Translations under genes and position numbers: made by a program
Source: CAYRTD01 sp964426915
Lineage (GTDB): Bacteria; Bacteroidota; Bacteroidia; Bacteroidales; GCA-2748055
Assembly: GCA_964426915.1 (NCBI GenBank)
Contig: CAYRTD010000117.1
Span: 1-13,168, forward strand
Length of the DNA stretch: 13,168 nt
Reading direction: 5' to 3'
In this document: positions 1 through 6,936 of the stretch, in pieces
How the letters are laid out: each line of letters opens with the position of its first letter
Numbering within the stretch: position 1 is the first letter of the stretch
The notes under the pieces: generated by a model
Told to the model about the DNA's origin: nothing
The model's input: only the letters and a program-made list of their open reading frames with translations
The model's database searches: none

Positions 1-88
1 ATAAACCCATAAACCTATAAACCTATAAACCCATAAACCTATAAACCCATAAACCCATAAACCTATAAACCCATAAACCTATAAACCC
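1..88. repeat. 8-bp tandem repeat, 11 copies (ATAAACCY)
   Basis: The first 88 bases are eleven head-to-tail copies of ATAAACCC or ATAAACCT with no indels. The only variation is C or T at the eighth base, in the order C T T C T C C T C T C. The array starts at the window edge, so its true length is unknown. It ends one base from the stop codon of the HAD hydrolase gene and would form the start of that gene's 3' untranslated region, where it reads RGGTTTAT. The period is not a multiple of three. Short perfect arrays of this kind often change copy number by slippage; no function can be read from the sequence. Confidence 0.95.
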
Positions 89-89
89 T

Positions 90-713
90 TTATCTAAACA
101 CATCAACCAACCTCTCAGGAACCTTCAAATAATAAGTCCTTATCCCAATTTTGGATGCTCCCTCAAGATGCTGCGGTGAGTCATCAATGAAAAGGGTTTC
201 GGCAGGATCAAGATCATTTTCTTTGAGTATATTCTCAAAGGACTCCGGGTTGGGTTTTCTCATTCCGAAACGGCAGGAATAATAGGCTTTTTCAAACAAA
301 GGATCCATTCCGGAAATCCCGAATTTCTGCTTAATTTTTGGAAAATAATACTCAAGATGGGGTTCATTGGTATTGCTGAATAAAAATGTACGGTACTTCT
401 TTTTTAGATCCTTTAAGAGGTGAAAATTCTCCTCCGGAAAGTCAAGCAACATAGCATTCCAGGCATCTTTTAACTGCTCTGTGCTTATTCCATCGGGCAA
501 TAGTTTTCTGAGTCCTTCAAAAAACTCGTTTCCCCCAATTTTTCCGGTATCCAGTTTATTGAATATATCAATTTGATCCTTCTGACTGAAATAACGGTCA
601 AAATCTTTCACTCCCAATTCCTCAAAAGCAGTCAGAGTGCGTGTATAGTCAATATTAATAATAACTCCTCCCCAGTCGAAGATAATGGTATTAATTCCCT
701 TTGTTATGCTCAT
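90..713 (-). CDS. HAD-superfamily hydrolase (haloacid dehalogenase-like phosphatase)
   Basis: A 207-residue cytoplasmic protein without signal peptide. All four HAD motifs are visible. Motif I is FDWGGVIINID, with nucleophile Asp13; Gly15 stands where many HAD phosphatases have the second Asp, as in the DxGGV subgroup that includes YihX-like sugar phosphatases. Motif II is LFSNTN around Ser113. Motif III is the MRKPNP stretch with Lys153. Motif IV is FIDDSP with Asp177 and Asp178. The helical stretch at about residues 25-95 fits a C1 cap. The family mostly removes phosphate from small metabolites such as sugar phosphates; the substrate cannot be told here. The ATG at 713 gives the full motif I with a usual N-terminal lead, and no clear Shine-Dalgarno site is seen. 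It lies downstream of the PUL on the same strand but behind a strong terminator, so it is probably a separate transcription unit. Confidence 0.9.
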   Translation of the reverse strand: MSITKGINTIIFDWGGVIINIDYTRTLTAFEELGVKDFDRYFSQKDQIDIFNKLDTGKIGGNEFFEGLRKLLPDGISTEQLKDAWNAMLLDFPEENFHLLKDLKKKYRTFLFSNTNEPHLEYYFPKIKQKFGISGMDPLFEKAYYSCRFGMRKPNPESFENILKENDLDPAETLFIDDSPQHLEGASKIGIRTYYLKVPERLVDVFR

Positions 714-779
714 ACTTACGGTTGTTTGTCATCACGCAAAAATAGGTATTATTTCAGGTCCCATGCAATAAAATAAATA

Positions 780-806
780 TTTCCGGTTTCAGGATTTTCC
801 GGTTTC
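780..806. repeat. Short direct repeat TTTCCGGTTTC x2
   Basis: An 11-bp sequence occurs at 780-790 and again at 796-806, a 16-bp period, in the non-coding gap between the HAD gene and the terminator of the amylase gene. It lies upstream of the HAD start, 67 bp or more away, so it could be part of that gene's control region. No protein-binding family is recognised. Confidence 0.5.
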
Positions 807-824
807 ATAAAATGACCCGAAACC

Positions 825-856
825 AAAAAAAAAGGCTGCCTTTGCGACAGCCTTTT
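825..856 (-). terminator. Rho-independent terminator of the PUL operon
   Basis: Arms at 830-838 and 848-856 are exact 9-bp complements (AAAAGGCTG / CAGCCTTTT) around a 9-base loop. Read on the minus strand, the hairpin ends in a run of nine T residues (complement of 825-833, partly inside the stem). It begins 79 bases after the stop codon of the T9SS amylase, the last PUL gene. The strength and direction fit the end of the susC-to-amylase operon. The plus-strand reading lacks a T run beyond the stem. Confidence 0.85.
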
Positions 857-934
857 AAAAAACGACAAAATTGCTTTTGCCATAATCAACTAACCAATTA
901 CTGCATTAAAACAACAGAACGGTCATAATATTGC

Positions 935-3706
935 TTAATGTTTCACTATTTTTTTTACGGTATAATCATTATTCTCATCTATGATTTTCAGGAAATAAAT
1001 ACCCGGCTTTATTCCGTTAAAACTAATCTCGGCATCCGTATTACGGACCCCTATATTTTTTATTATCCGTCCAGCCGGATCGGTAAGTATTATTTTGGCT
1101 ATACTGCTAACATGAGAAATTAATAACCTGTCTGAAACGGGATTGGGGTAAACCAGGAGTTTGCCAAAGATCTCCGTTCGGTATCGTTCCGTCGGAAGCT
1201 CGGGTGTAATAAGGGCCTGGCTTGTAAATATATGATAGTTGCCGGGTCCCAACTCAAATGTCCTGTTCACATCTTCAATAACGATTTCCTCTCCGGATAA
1301 ATAATCAAACCAGGAACCGGCATGACTGAAATTTGCTTCTGTAGTTCCGGGTTCAACACCAAAATTTCCTATTATCCGCACATTCATATCAGCGTGATTG
1401 AGCTCTATTCTTTTCATTGCACCTGCAAGATCCAGAATAAAATCATCTGTTGAAAATACCGGATATATTTGTTTCAACTTTATAAAGGTGGAAAAAACGC
1501 TGCGAAGCCGCTTTCGGCTATTGTAATAGTCCCAGCGTATTGGTTTGTTTCCGACTCTTCCGTTGTAATCGATGGAATAATCATACCCCATCTCACCGAA
1601 CTGCCAGATCATTTTAGGTCCCGGGATAGTGAAGAAAAAAGCAGCCGCCAGTTCAACCCTGAAAAGAGCAGTTGTATGGTCGGTTATGTCATAGTCGCCG
1701 CTGGAGTTGCCATATTGTAGATTTTTATACATGAGCCTTTCCTCATCATGACTCTCCATGTAACCGATAAGATGGGGAACACCCCAGCCCCTTTCCTGGT
1801 ATGAGATTCCTTTGAAATTGGATTTTCCGGATTCATTATATCCCATCGTCGCTTCGTTATAGCTATGATTCATATTTCCCCATATCATCATCCCATATTC
1901 AGCAAGCTCCTTCTCCTCGGTATTTGCCGAAAAGTGTTCTAAAATAACATAGGCTGTGGAATCAACACTCCATATCTGATCGGCCATTCTTTTCAGTATT
2001 GCAATTCTTGAAGCATCATAAGAACTGCCCTCTCCCGGGGTATTTGTGAATCCTTTGGTAAAATCGAACCGGTAACCATCAATATTAAATTCCTTAATCC
2101 AGTATTCATTCACTCGATCAATAAATTCTTTAGTATCCTCACTTTCATGATTGAAATCGTATCCCCAGGCAAAAACAGGATTAGGGGAAATTTCATTATA
2201 CCAGGGATTATTTAAGGCGGGTCTGTTGAGCTCCTCATTGAAATATAGCTGTACCAGGGGTGACTGACCATAGGAATGGTTTAACACAATGTCCATAATC
2301 ACTGCAATATCGCGACCATGGCAGGAATCAATAAAAGCCTTCAGGTCTTCTTCCGGACCGTAATATTTATCAGGTGCAAAATAGAATGAAGGATTGTATC
2401 CCCAGCTTTCATTTCCTTCAAATTCATTGAAAGGCATTAGTTCTATGGCATTCACTCCCAGTTCGGTAAAATAGTTAAGGGTATCGGTGAGAGTCTTCCA
2501 GTCATGAGCTTCGATAAAATCACGAAGCAATAATTCATATATCACAAGATTTTCTTTATCGTGTGCAGTGAATTCATTCTGCCAGGTATATTCTTCCTGA
2601 TCGGTTTGAAAAACACTTACAATTCCGGTAGTCATTCCCGCCGGATAGGCTTTAAGGTCCGGATAGGTTGCTTCCTCAATCCATTTATCATTCCAGGGGT
2701 CAAGGACTTTAGCGGTATAGGGATCAGCGATTTTAATCTCTCCATCTACCAGATACTGATAAGCGTACTCCTTTCCGACTTCGACATTTTCAAGGCTGAT
2801 CCAGAAATAATCATTGTCCTTATTCATACGGTAAGCGCTGGAGGGGGTCCAGTTATTAAAATCACCCGTTAGGAACACATTTTCTTTATAAGGGGCATAC
2901 AAAACCAGGGTGACGGTACTTTCATCAATATAGTTAATTCCTGCTTTAACTCCTGCCGGTAAAGCTCCAAGGGGTTGCTCATCCAGGATGTGGATAAAAA
3001 CAGAATCCGCGACAAAACTTTCACCATCATCAGCAGTAACTTTTATCCAATAATCGCCACTTTCGGTGAAATTAAATACGTGACTGATTGCATTTGAAGT
3101 AAGTGATTTTACGTTCAGATCATTAAGATAAATGTTTAGTGAAGCTTCGAGGGTAGAGGAAGCCTGAAAATTTATATCGAGGCCGGGTTCTTCAATCAGG
3201 TTTTCATCCGGGGAGAGTATAGATACATTCAACCCCTGTTCAAATACTTCCACAAAGATATCCTTCCCTCCTGTGTCCTTTCCTTCATAATAGGTCTGAC
3301 CGGAATGAGGTTCGGCACTCCTGAAAACAAAAGCCATGTGGGTAATGATCTCATCATCCGGAACTTCATAATAACTTCGTATATCAGGAGTTATTTTCAG
3401 GCTGTAAAGATTGGGGGCACCATCTACCCTTTCCATCTTTGTGTCGGGAGAGTTTTCCCCCCAATCTGTTTTGACATGTTTCCAGTCAAAGGATCCTGCA
3501 CTGCTTTCTGTCAGAACTCCGGTATGAGCATACACATCTCCGGTATAATCCGCCAGGCCACCAGTTCCTTCGGAGGCATCAAAAGTGATGGTAACCGGCT
3601 GATTTTCAAAGGGCAGTTCAGGAACAGAAGTAACCACCTGCGCAGTGAGGAAATTACTCCAAAAGACAAGTAATGAGATATATAATATTTTATTGATGAT
3701 CTGCAT
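935..3706 (-). CDS. Secreted multidomain GH13 alpha-amylase with T9SS sorting domain
   Basis: A 923-residue enzyme likely to cut alpha-1,4-glucan (starch, glycogen) outside the cell. A Sec signal peptide covers about residues 1-22, with no lipobox. Residues about 25-155 form a domain I cannot name securely, probably a beta-sandwich. An Ig-like stretch follows at about 160-240, then a CBM48-like module at about 252-345 containing GDFNNW. The GH13 barrel runs from about 385 to 750 with all conserved regions: MDIVLNH (471-477), GYRFDF with nucleophile Asp548, VILEH with acid/base Glu590, and ESHDEE with His653-Asp654. A beta-domain follows. The last ~78 residues (about 846-923) are a type A T9SS C-terminal sorting domain, with YPNPVSDRL, DPAGR, PGIYFLKI and a basic end. 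T9SS cargo is carried across the outer membrane and released or anchored, so this enzyme probably fills the role of the surface lipoprotein SusG. It is the last gene of the PUL, 145 bp after the SusA-like gene. The start is A-rich with no Shine-Dalgarno site. Exact specificity (alpha-amylase or pullulanase-like) is open. Confidence 0.93.
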   Translation of the reverse strand: MQIINKILYISLLVFWSNFLTAQVVTSVPELPFENQPVTITFDASEGTGGLADYTGDVYAHTGVLTESSAGSFDWKHVKTDWGENSPDTKMERVDGAPNLYSLKITPDIRSYYEVPDDEIITHMAFVFRSAEPHSGQTYYEGKDTGGKDIFVEVFEQGLNVSILSPDENLIEEPGLDINFQASSTLEASLNIYLNDLNVKSLTSNAISHVFNFTESGDYWIKVTADDGESFVADSVFIHILDEQPLGALPAGVKAGINYIDESTVTLVLYAPYKENVFLTGDFNNWTPSSAYRMNKDNDYFWISLENVEVGKEYAYQYLVDGEIKIADPYTAKVLDPWNDKWIEEATYPDLKAYPAGMTTGIVSVFQTDQEEYTWQNEFTAHDKENLVIYELLLRDFIEAHDWKTLTDTLNYFTELGVNAIELMPFNEFEGNESWGYNPSFYFAPDKYYGPEEDLKAFIDSCHGRDIAVIMDIVLNHSYGQSPLVQLYFNEELNRPALNNPWYNEISPNPVFAWGYDFNHESEDTKEFIDRVNEYWIKEFNIDGYRFDFTKGFTNTPGEGSSYDASRIAILKRMADQIWSVDSTAYVILEHFSANTEEKELAEYGMMIWGNMNHSYNEATMGYNESGKSNFKGISYQERGWGVPHLIGYMESHDEERLMYKNLQYGNSSGDYDITDHTTALFRVELAAAFFFTIPGPKMIWQFGEMGYDYSIDYNGRVGNKPIRWDYYNSRKRLRSVFSTFIKLKQIYPVFSTDDFILDLAGAMKRIELNHADMNVRIIGNFGVEPGTTEANFSHAGSWFDYLSGEEIVIEDVNRTFELGPGNYHIFTSQALITPELPTERYRTEIFGKLLVYPNPVSDRLLISHVSSIAKIILTDPAGRIIKNIGVRNTDAEISFNGIKPGIYFLKIIDENNDYTVKKIVKH

Positions 3707-3744
3707 ATTTTTTTATTTAATTTCCGTCAATAAAGTCGGGTGTT

Positions 3745-3766
3745 TGTTCCGATAGCTATCGGAACA
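3745..3766. repeat. Perfect 22-bp palindrome
   Basis: The sequence is self-complementary over 22 bases, with core TTCCGATAGCTATCGGAA. It sits in the 145-bp gap between the two GH13 genes, 38 bp upstream of the T9SS amylase start. As RNA it would fold into a hairpin with a four-base loop. No T run follows on either strand, so it is not a typical terminator. It could be a dispersed palindromic repeat, an mRNA processing or stability element, or a dimeric-protein binding site. Confidence 0.8.
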
Positions 3767-3824
3767 GAAAGTTCGATATCAAGGCTTGGGACCGCGTGTC
3801 GCTGAAATTTAACACTGAATGAGT

Positions 3825-3846
3825 ATTTCGGACATTATGGACAGAC
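3825..3846 (-). repeat. 22-bp 3'-UTR element, copy A
   Basis: Read on the minus strand this begins GTCTGTCCATAATGTCCGA and matches 21 of 22 bases of copy B at 13119-13140, with 19 exact in a row. It begins six bases after the stop codon of the SusA-like gene, in the sense direction. It contains TGTCC twice at a 9-bp period. An exact match of this length within 13 kb is unlikely by chance. It may be part of an interspersed repeat family. Confidence 0.8.
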
Positions 3847-3851
3847 ACAAA

Positions 3852-5720
3852 TTAGTAAACTATTTCCAGGACATAACCCCTCAAAGGTTCCAGCATCATT
3901 TTTTCCCCTAAATCTTTTTCCTCCTGGCTAATAACATCAAAAACTTTTGTACTATTTCCCAGTTGTTCCTTGAAACGGTCAAGCTTTAATTCATACTTGT
4001 CCGTATTTTTATTAAGGATAATCATTACCTTCTCGTTTTCATTATAGCGAAATAAAACATAGACATTATCTTCGGGAGCATAGTGCATAAGCTTTCCGGA
4101 ATGGACAACAGGATTTTCTTTTCGCCAGTTCAGTAGGGTTTTAAAAAATTCCTGCATTTCAAGGGCTTCTTCATCCATGTTTTCTCCTGTAAAGGCATTC
4201 ATTTTATCCCCTTCCCATCCCCCGGGAAAATCCTTTCTTATATATCCGTGTCCATCCCCTTCTTTGTGGGTCATGAGTATTTCTCCTCCATAAAGAAATT
4301 GCGGGATACCCCGGGTGGTGAGAAAATACATTACTCCAAGTTTATAAAGATCTTTGTTCATCCCAAGTTGCATATAAAATCTGGGCATGTCGTGGTTATC
4401 AGGGAATACCATAATATTATCAGGATCGGGATAAATAAAATCATTGGCAAGGGATTCATACATCCTGATCAATCCTGTGCCCCAGGATTCCTCTTCATTA
4501 AGTCCTTTGCTTACGGCCTCCTGAAGGGGAAAATCCATCACACTGGGAAGGTTGGATTCATAGCCGTCATAGTTCTCTTTTCCTTTTTGCCAGTAAGCAA
4601 TGATAACGGGATTGGTCGTCCACTCTTCTCCCACTATATTGAAATCCGGGTACTCATCCATAACTCTCTTACACCATTCAGCCATCATATATTTATTGGG
4701 GTAAGGATATGTATCCATTCGGATTCCTTCAAGACCGAGATATTCAATCCACCATATACTGTTTTGGATGAGATATTCTGCCAGGAATGGATTCTGCTGG
4801 TTAAGGTCGGGCATTGAAGGCACAAACCAGCCTTCTCTCATCAGTTTCAGATCACTTTCCGATGCATAGGGATCCTGATTAACCGTTCTCCTGTGATTGG
4901 TTATTTTATAATCGGGATAATAATGTATCCAGTCATCAGAAGGAAGATCATCCATCCACCAGTGCTCTGAGCCACAGTGATTGAAGATCATGTCCATGAT
5001 CAGCTTTATTCCTCTCTTATCTGCTTCTTCAGCCAGACTCTTATAAAGCTGATTATCTCCAAAGCGAGGATCAACTTTATAAAAATCTGTTATTGCATAT
5101 CCGTGATACGATGCTTCAGGCATATCATTTTCAAGAACGGGATTTAACCATAGTGAAGTAAAACCCATCTCTTCGAAATAATCCATATGATCAATAATGC
5201 CCTGTATATCTCCACCATGTCTTCCGTAAGGCGCATTACGGTCAACTTCAGTTTCCTTCATTGAAGTAATAACATCATTGGAAGGGTTTCCGTTTGCAAA
5301 GCGGTCAGGCATTAAAAGATAAACGACATCTGAATTGTCAAATCCTTTTACACCTGACGCATCTTCTTGTCTTTCAAGCAGCTCATATTTATAATTAAAC
5401 TGAGCTTTTCCGTCTTTTTTGAATATTAGATCAATGCTACCGGGTTGAATATCTTCTCCGAGTTCGAGGTCAAGAAAAAGATAATTCGGATTATGCAGAC
5501 GGCTGATTGTTTTTATCACAAGACCCGGGTAATCAGCATCGACTTCGTACTGAGCAATATTTTCTCCATGCACCATAATTTGGAGTTCGGGATTTCGCAT
5601 TCCGGCCCACCAGAAAGGAGGCTCCGCATGCTGTATCTGGGCAGACAAAGTATAAATCGCAATCATTTTTAGCGTCACCAGAAGGAGGATTTTCATAACC
5701 ATTACTGATAGTTTTTTCAT
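3852..5720 (-). CDS. susA: SusA-like periplasmic GH13 neopullulanase / cyclomaltodextrinase
   Basis: A 622-residue GH13 enzyme that by family hydrolyses imported maltooligosaccharides, cyclodextrins or pullulan fragments. A signal peptide covers about residues 1-28 and has no lipobox cysteine, which fits the periplasm. Residues about 32-120 match the cyclomaltodextrinase N-terminal domain, with PPFWWAGMRNPELQ near its start. The catalytic barrel has MDMIFNH (242-248), GIRMDTY with nucleophile Asp336, VGEEW with acid/base Glu365, and PDNHD with His443-Asp444. Residues about 545-622 form the C-terminal beta-domain. It is complete. It follows susE by 76 bp, a gap holding a hairpin with a T run, so its expression may be lower than that of susCDE. 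The ATG at 5720 has an AAAGAG stretch just upstream and gives a normal lysine-rich signal start; Met7 and Met9 are possible alternatives. The symbol is by similarity to B. thetaiotaomicron SusA; specificity is inferred. Confidence 0.92.
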   Translation of the reverse strand: MKKLSVMVMKILLLVTLKMIAIYTLSAQIQHAEPPFWWAGMRNPELQIMVHGENIAQYEVDADYPGLVIKTISRLHNPNYLFLDLELGEDIQPGSIDLIFKKDGKAQFNYKYELLERQEDASGVKGFDNSDVVYLLMPDRFANGNPSNDVITSMKETEVDRNAPYGRHGGDIQGIIDHMDYFEEMGFTSLWLNPVLENDMPEASYHGYAITDFYKVDPRFGDNQLYKSLAEEADKRGIKLIMDMIFNHCGSEHWWMDDLPSDDWIHYYPDYKITNHRRTVNQDPYASESDLKLMREGWFVPSMPDLNQQNPFLAEYLIQNSIWWIEYLGLEGIRMDTYPYPNKYMMAEWCKRVMDEYPDFNIVGEEWTTNPVIIAYWQKGKENYDGYESNLPSVMDFPLQEAVSKGLNEEESWGTGLIRMYESLANDFIYPDPDNIMVFPDNHDMPRFYMQLGMNKDLYKLGVMYFLTTRGIPQFLYGGEILMTHKEGDGHGYIRKDFPGGWEGDKMNAFTGENMDEEALEMQEFFKTLLNWRKENPVVHSGKLMHYAPEDNVYVLFRYNENEKVMIILNKNTDKYELKLDRFKEQLGNSTKVFDVISQEEKDLGEKMMLEPLRGYVLEIVY

Positions 5721-5736
5721 TTATATATCTCTTTAG

Positions 5737-5774
5737 AAAAAACAAAGACGCAGAGAAAATTCCCTGCGGCTTTG
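5737..5774 (-). terminator. Intra-operon hairpin with T run (attenuator or processing site)
   Basis: Arms at 5743-5753 (CAAAGACGCAG) and 5764-5774 (CTGCGGCTTTG) pair over 11 positions with one mismatch around a 10-base loop. On the minus strand the hairpin is followed at once by TTTTTT (complement of 5737-5742), the form of an intrinsic terminator. It lies between the susE stop codon and the SusA-like gene, with the T run 16 bases from the ATG. It may be a partial terminator that lowers enzyme expression relative to susCDE, or a 3' end that protects the susCDE mRNA. Confidence 0.65.
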
Positions 5775-5796
5775 CTTCAAAGATTAACAGTTTGCA

Positions 5797-6909
5797 TTAC
5801 TTCTGGGTTGTAACAGTATAAGTGAGATTTTTAAGATCACAGGTAATTGTCTTTGTTCCTGCAGTGATATTATGAATGGCCGGGGGATCCGGATCTCCTT
5901 CAGTTGGCCGGTAAATAAGTTCTCCTTCCTCTTCATTTTCACCGTCCACCGCTCCATACATGGGGGCCCAGTTACCAGGGTCGGTAATGAATTTGTAGTT
6001 AGCATCAGCTGCAAGATCAGTTGTAAGCGTAAACACATAAGCCTCAACAAGAGCCATAGGAAGAGCATCATCTGCACTCCATCCTGCTGTTGTTGCGTCT
6101 CCCAGAATAAACAAGCCTGTTTCTTCGACAGTGTAAGTCAGATTATTGACATCGACTGTAATGCGATAAATTCCATCTGCCGGAGGAGCTTCAAGGGCTG
6201 CCGGGTCCGGATCATTTTCGGTAGGCCTGAGAACAAGGTTTCCGGCATCCCAGGTACCCGTACCGTCTGTTCCGTATTGCGGGGCCCATTGTCCGGGAGT
6301 TGGAATAAATTTATAATATCCTCCGGCTTTCAGTGAATCTATTACTTCATAAACACCCTCACCCAGAGAGATCAATTCAACGGGATTTACATTATCCCAT
6401 CCAACCCGGGTTGCATCACCAAGCATATAGAGAGGTGGTGCTTCATCCTCAAAGGCAGTTATAGTGAGACTCAGGACTCCGGTCATAAGATCTTCCACAT
6501 TTTCATTTAACCGTGATTTGACACGGAACTGGAAATTATGGGGGACTCCAGCTTGCACACCATCTTTCAGGAGCAGAGAATTGAATTCGTCAACGGTCAT
6601 AGTCAGAGATGTCTGTTGTGTCGATGCAAGCTGTATTGGATTATTGAAACTGCTATCTGCATAATCCATCTGAAGTATATAAGTCACACTTGCCTGGAAG
6701 CCATAATCGGCCTCAGACCAGGAGAATGTTGCAAAGTCATTCTCCGCCTCATCCTGGAGCAGTTCATAAGTTCCTCCATCACCGGGTGATGTAAACGCCG
6801 GCGCGAGTGCCTGGTCCAGGTCAAGCACAGGTTCCTGATCCAATTCTTCACAAGCTGTGAAAAAGAGGATTCCGGCTAAAACAGCTATTATTATTTGTAG
6901 TTTTTTCAT
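5797..6909 (-). CDS. susE: SusE-type starch-binding surface lipoprotein
   Basis: A 370-residue outer-membrane lipoprotein. The signal peptide ends in the lipobox LFFTAC with Cys20. The next residues, EELDQE, are acidic, like the surface-export signal of Bacteroidota lipoproteins. Residues about 27-152 fit the Ig-like SusE N-terminal domain. Two tandem starch-binding modules follow, at about 159-261 and 266-366. They are clearly duplicated: both contain LGDAT followed by GW, then YKFI, WAP, YG, RPTE and a closing NLTYTV. The tryptophans in WAP (208 and 314) are candidate glycan-contact residues by position only. B. thetaiotaomicron SusE has a similar one-plus-two plan, while SusF has three modules. 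The gene lies 27 bp after susD, so it is probably co-transcribed. It has no enzymatic role; it should help hold maltooligosaccharides at the surface for SusCD. Confidence 0.92.
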   Translation of the reverse strand: MKKLQIIIAVLAGILFFTACEELDQEPVLDLDQALAPAFTSPGDGGTYELLQDEAENDFATFSWSEADYGFQASVTYILQMDYADSSFNNPIQLASTQQTSLTMTVDEFNSLLLKDGVQAGVPHNFQFRVKSRLNENVEDLMTGVLSLTITAFEDEAPPLYMLGDATRVGWDNVNPVELISLGEGVYEVIDSLKAGGYYKFIPTPGQWAPQYGTDGTGTWDAGNLVLRPTENDPDPAALEAPPADGIYRITVDVNNLTYTVEETGLFILGDATTAGWSADDALPMALVEAYVFTLTTDLAADANYKFITDPGNWAPMYGAVDGENEEEGELIYRPTEGDPDPPAIHNITAGTKTITCDLKNLTYTVTTQK

Positions 6910-6936
6910 TATAATTCAGTTTTTTAATTTTACCCC

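Noticed and set aside
1..88. Telomere or CRISPR reading of the tandem array
   Set aside because: The units are contiguous 8-mers without spacers, so it is not CRISPR. The unit differs from the plant-type TTTAGGG repeat by an extra base, and the neighbouring genes are clearly bacterial.
4248..4817. 189-codon plus-strand open frame antisense to the SusA-like gene
   Set aside because: It is an antisense shadow of a conserved catalytic domain; the translation shows no domain and the catalytic motifs fix the true frame.
5533..6077. Two minus-strand open frames (5533-5745, 5784-6077) overlapping the SusA-like and susE genes
   Set aside because: They are out-of-frame readings of well-supported genes and have no family resemblance or start signals of their own.
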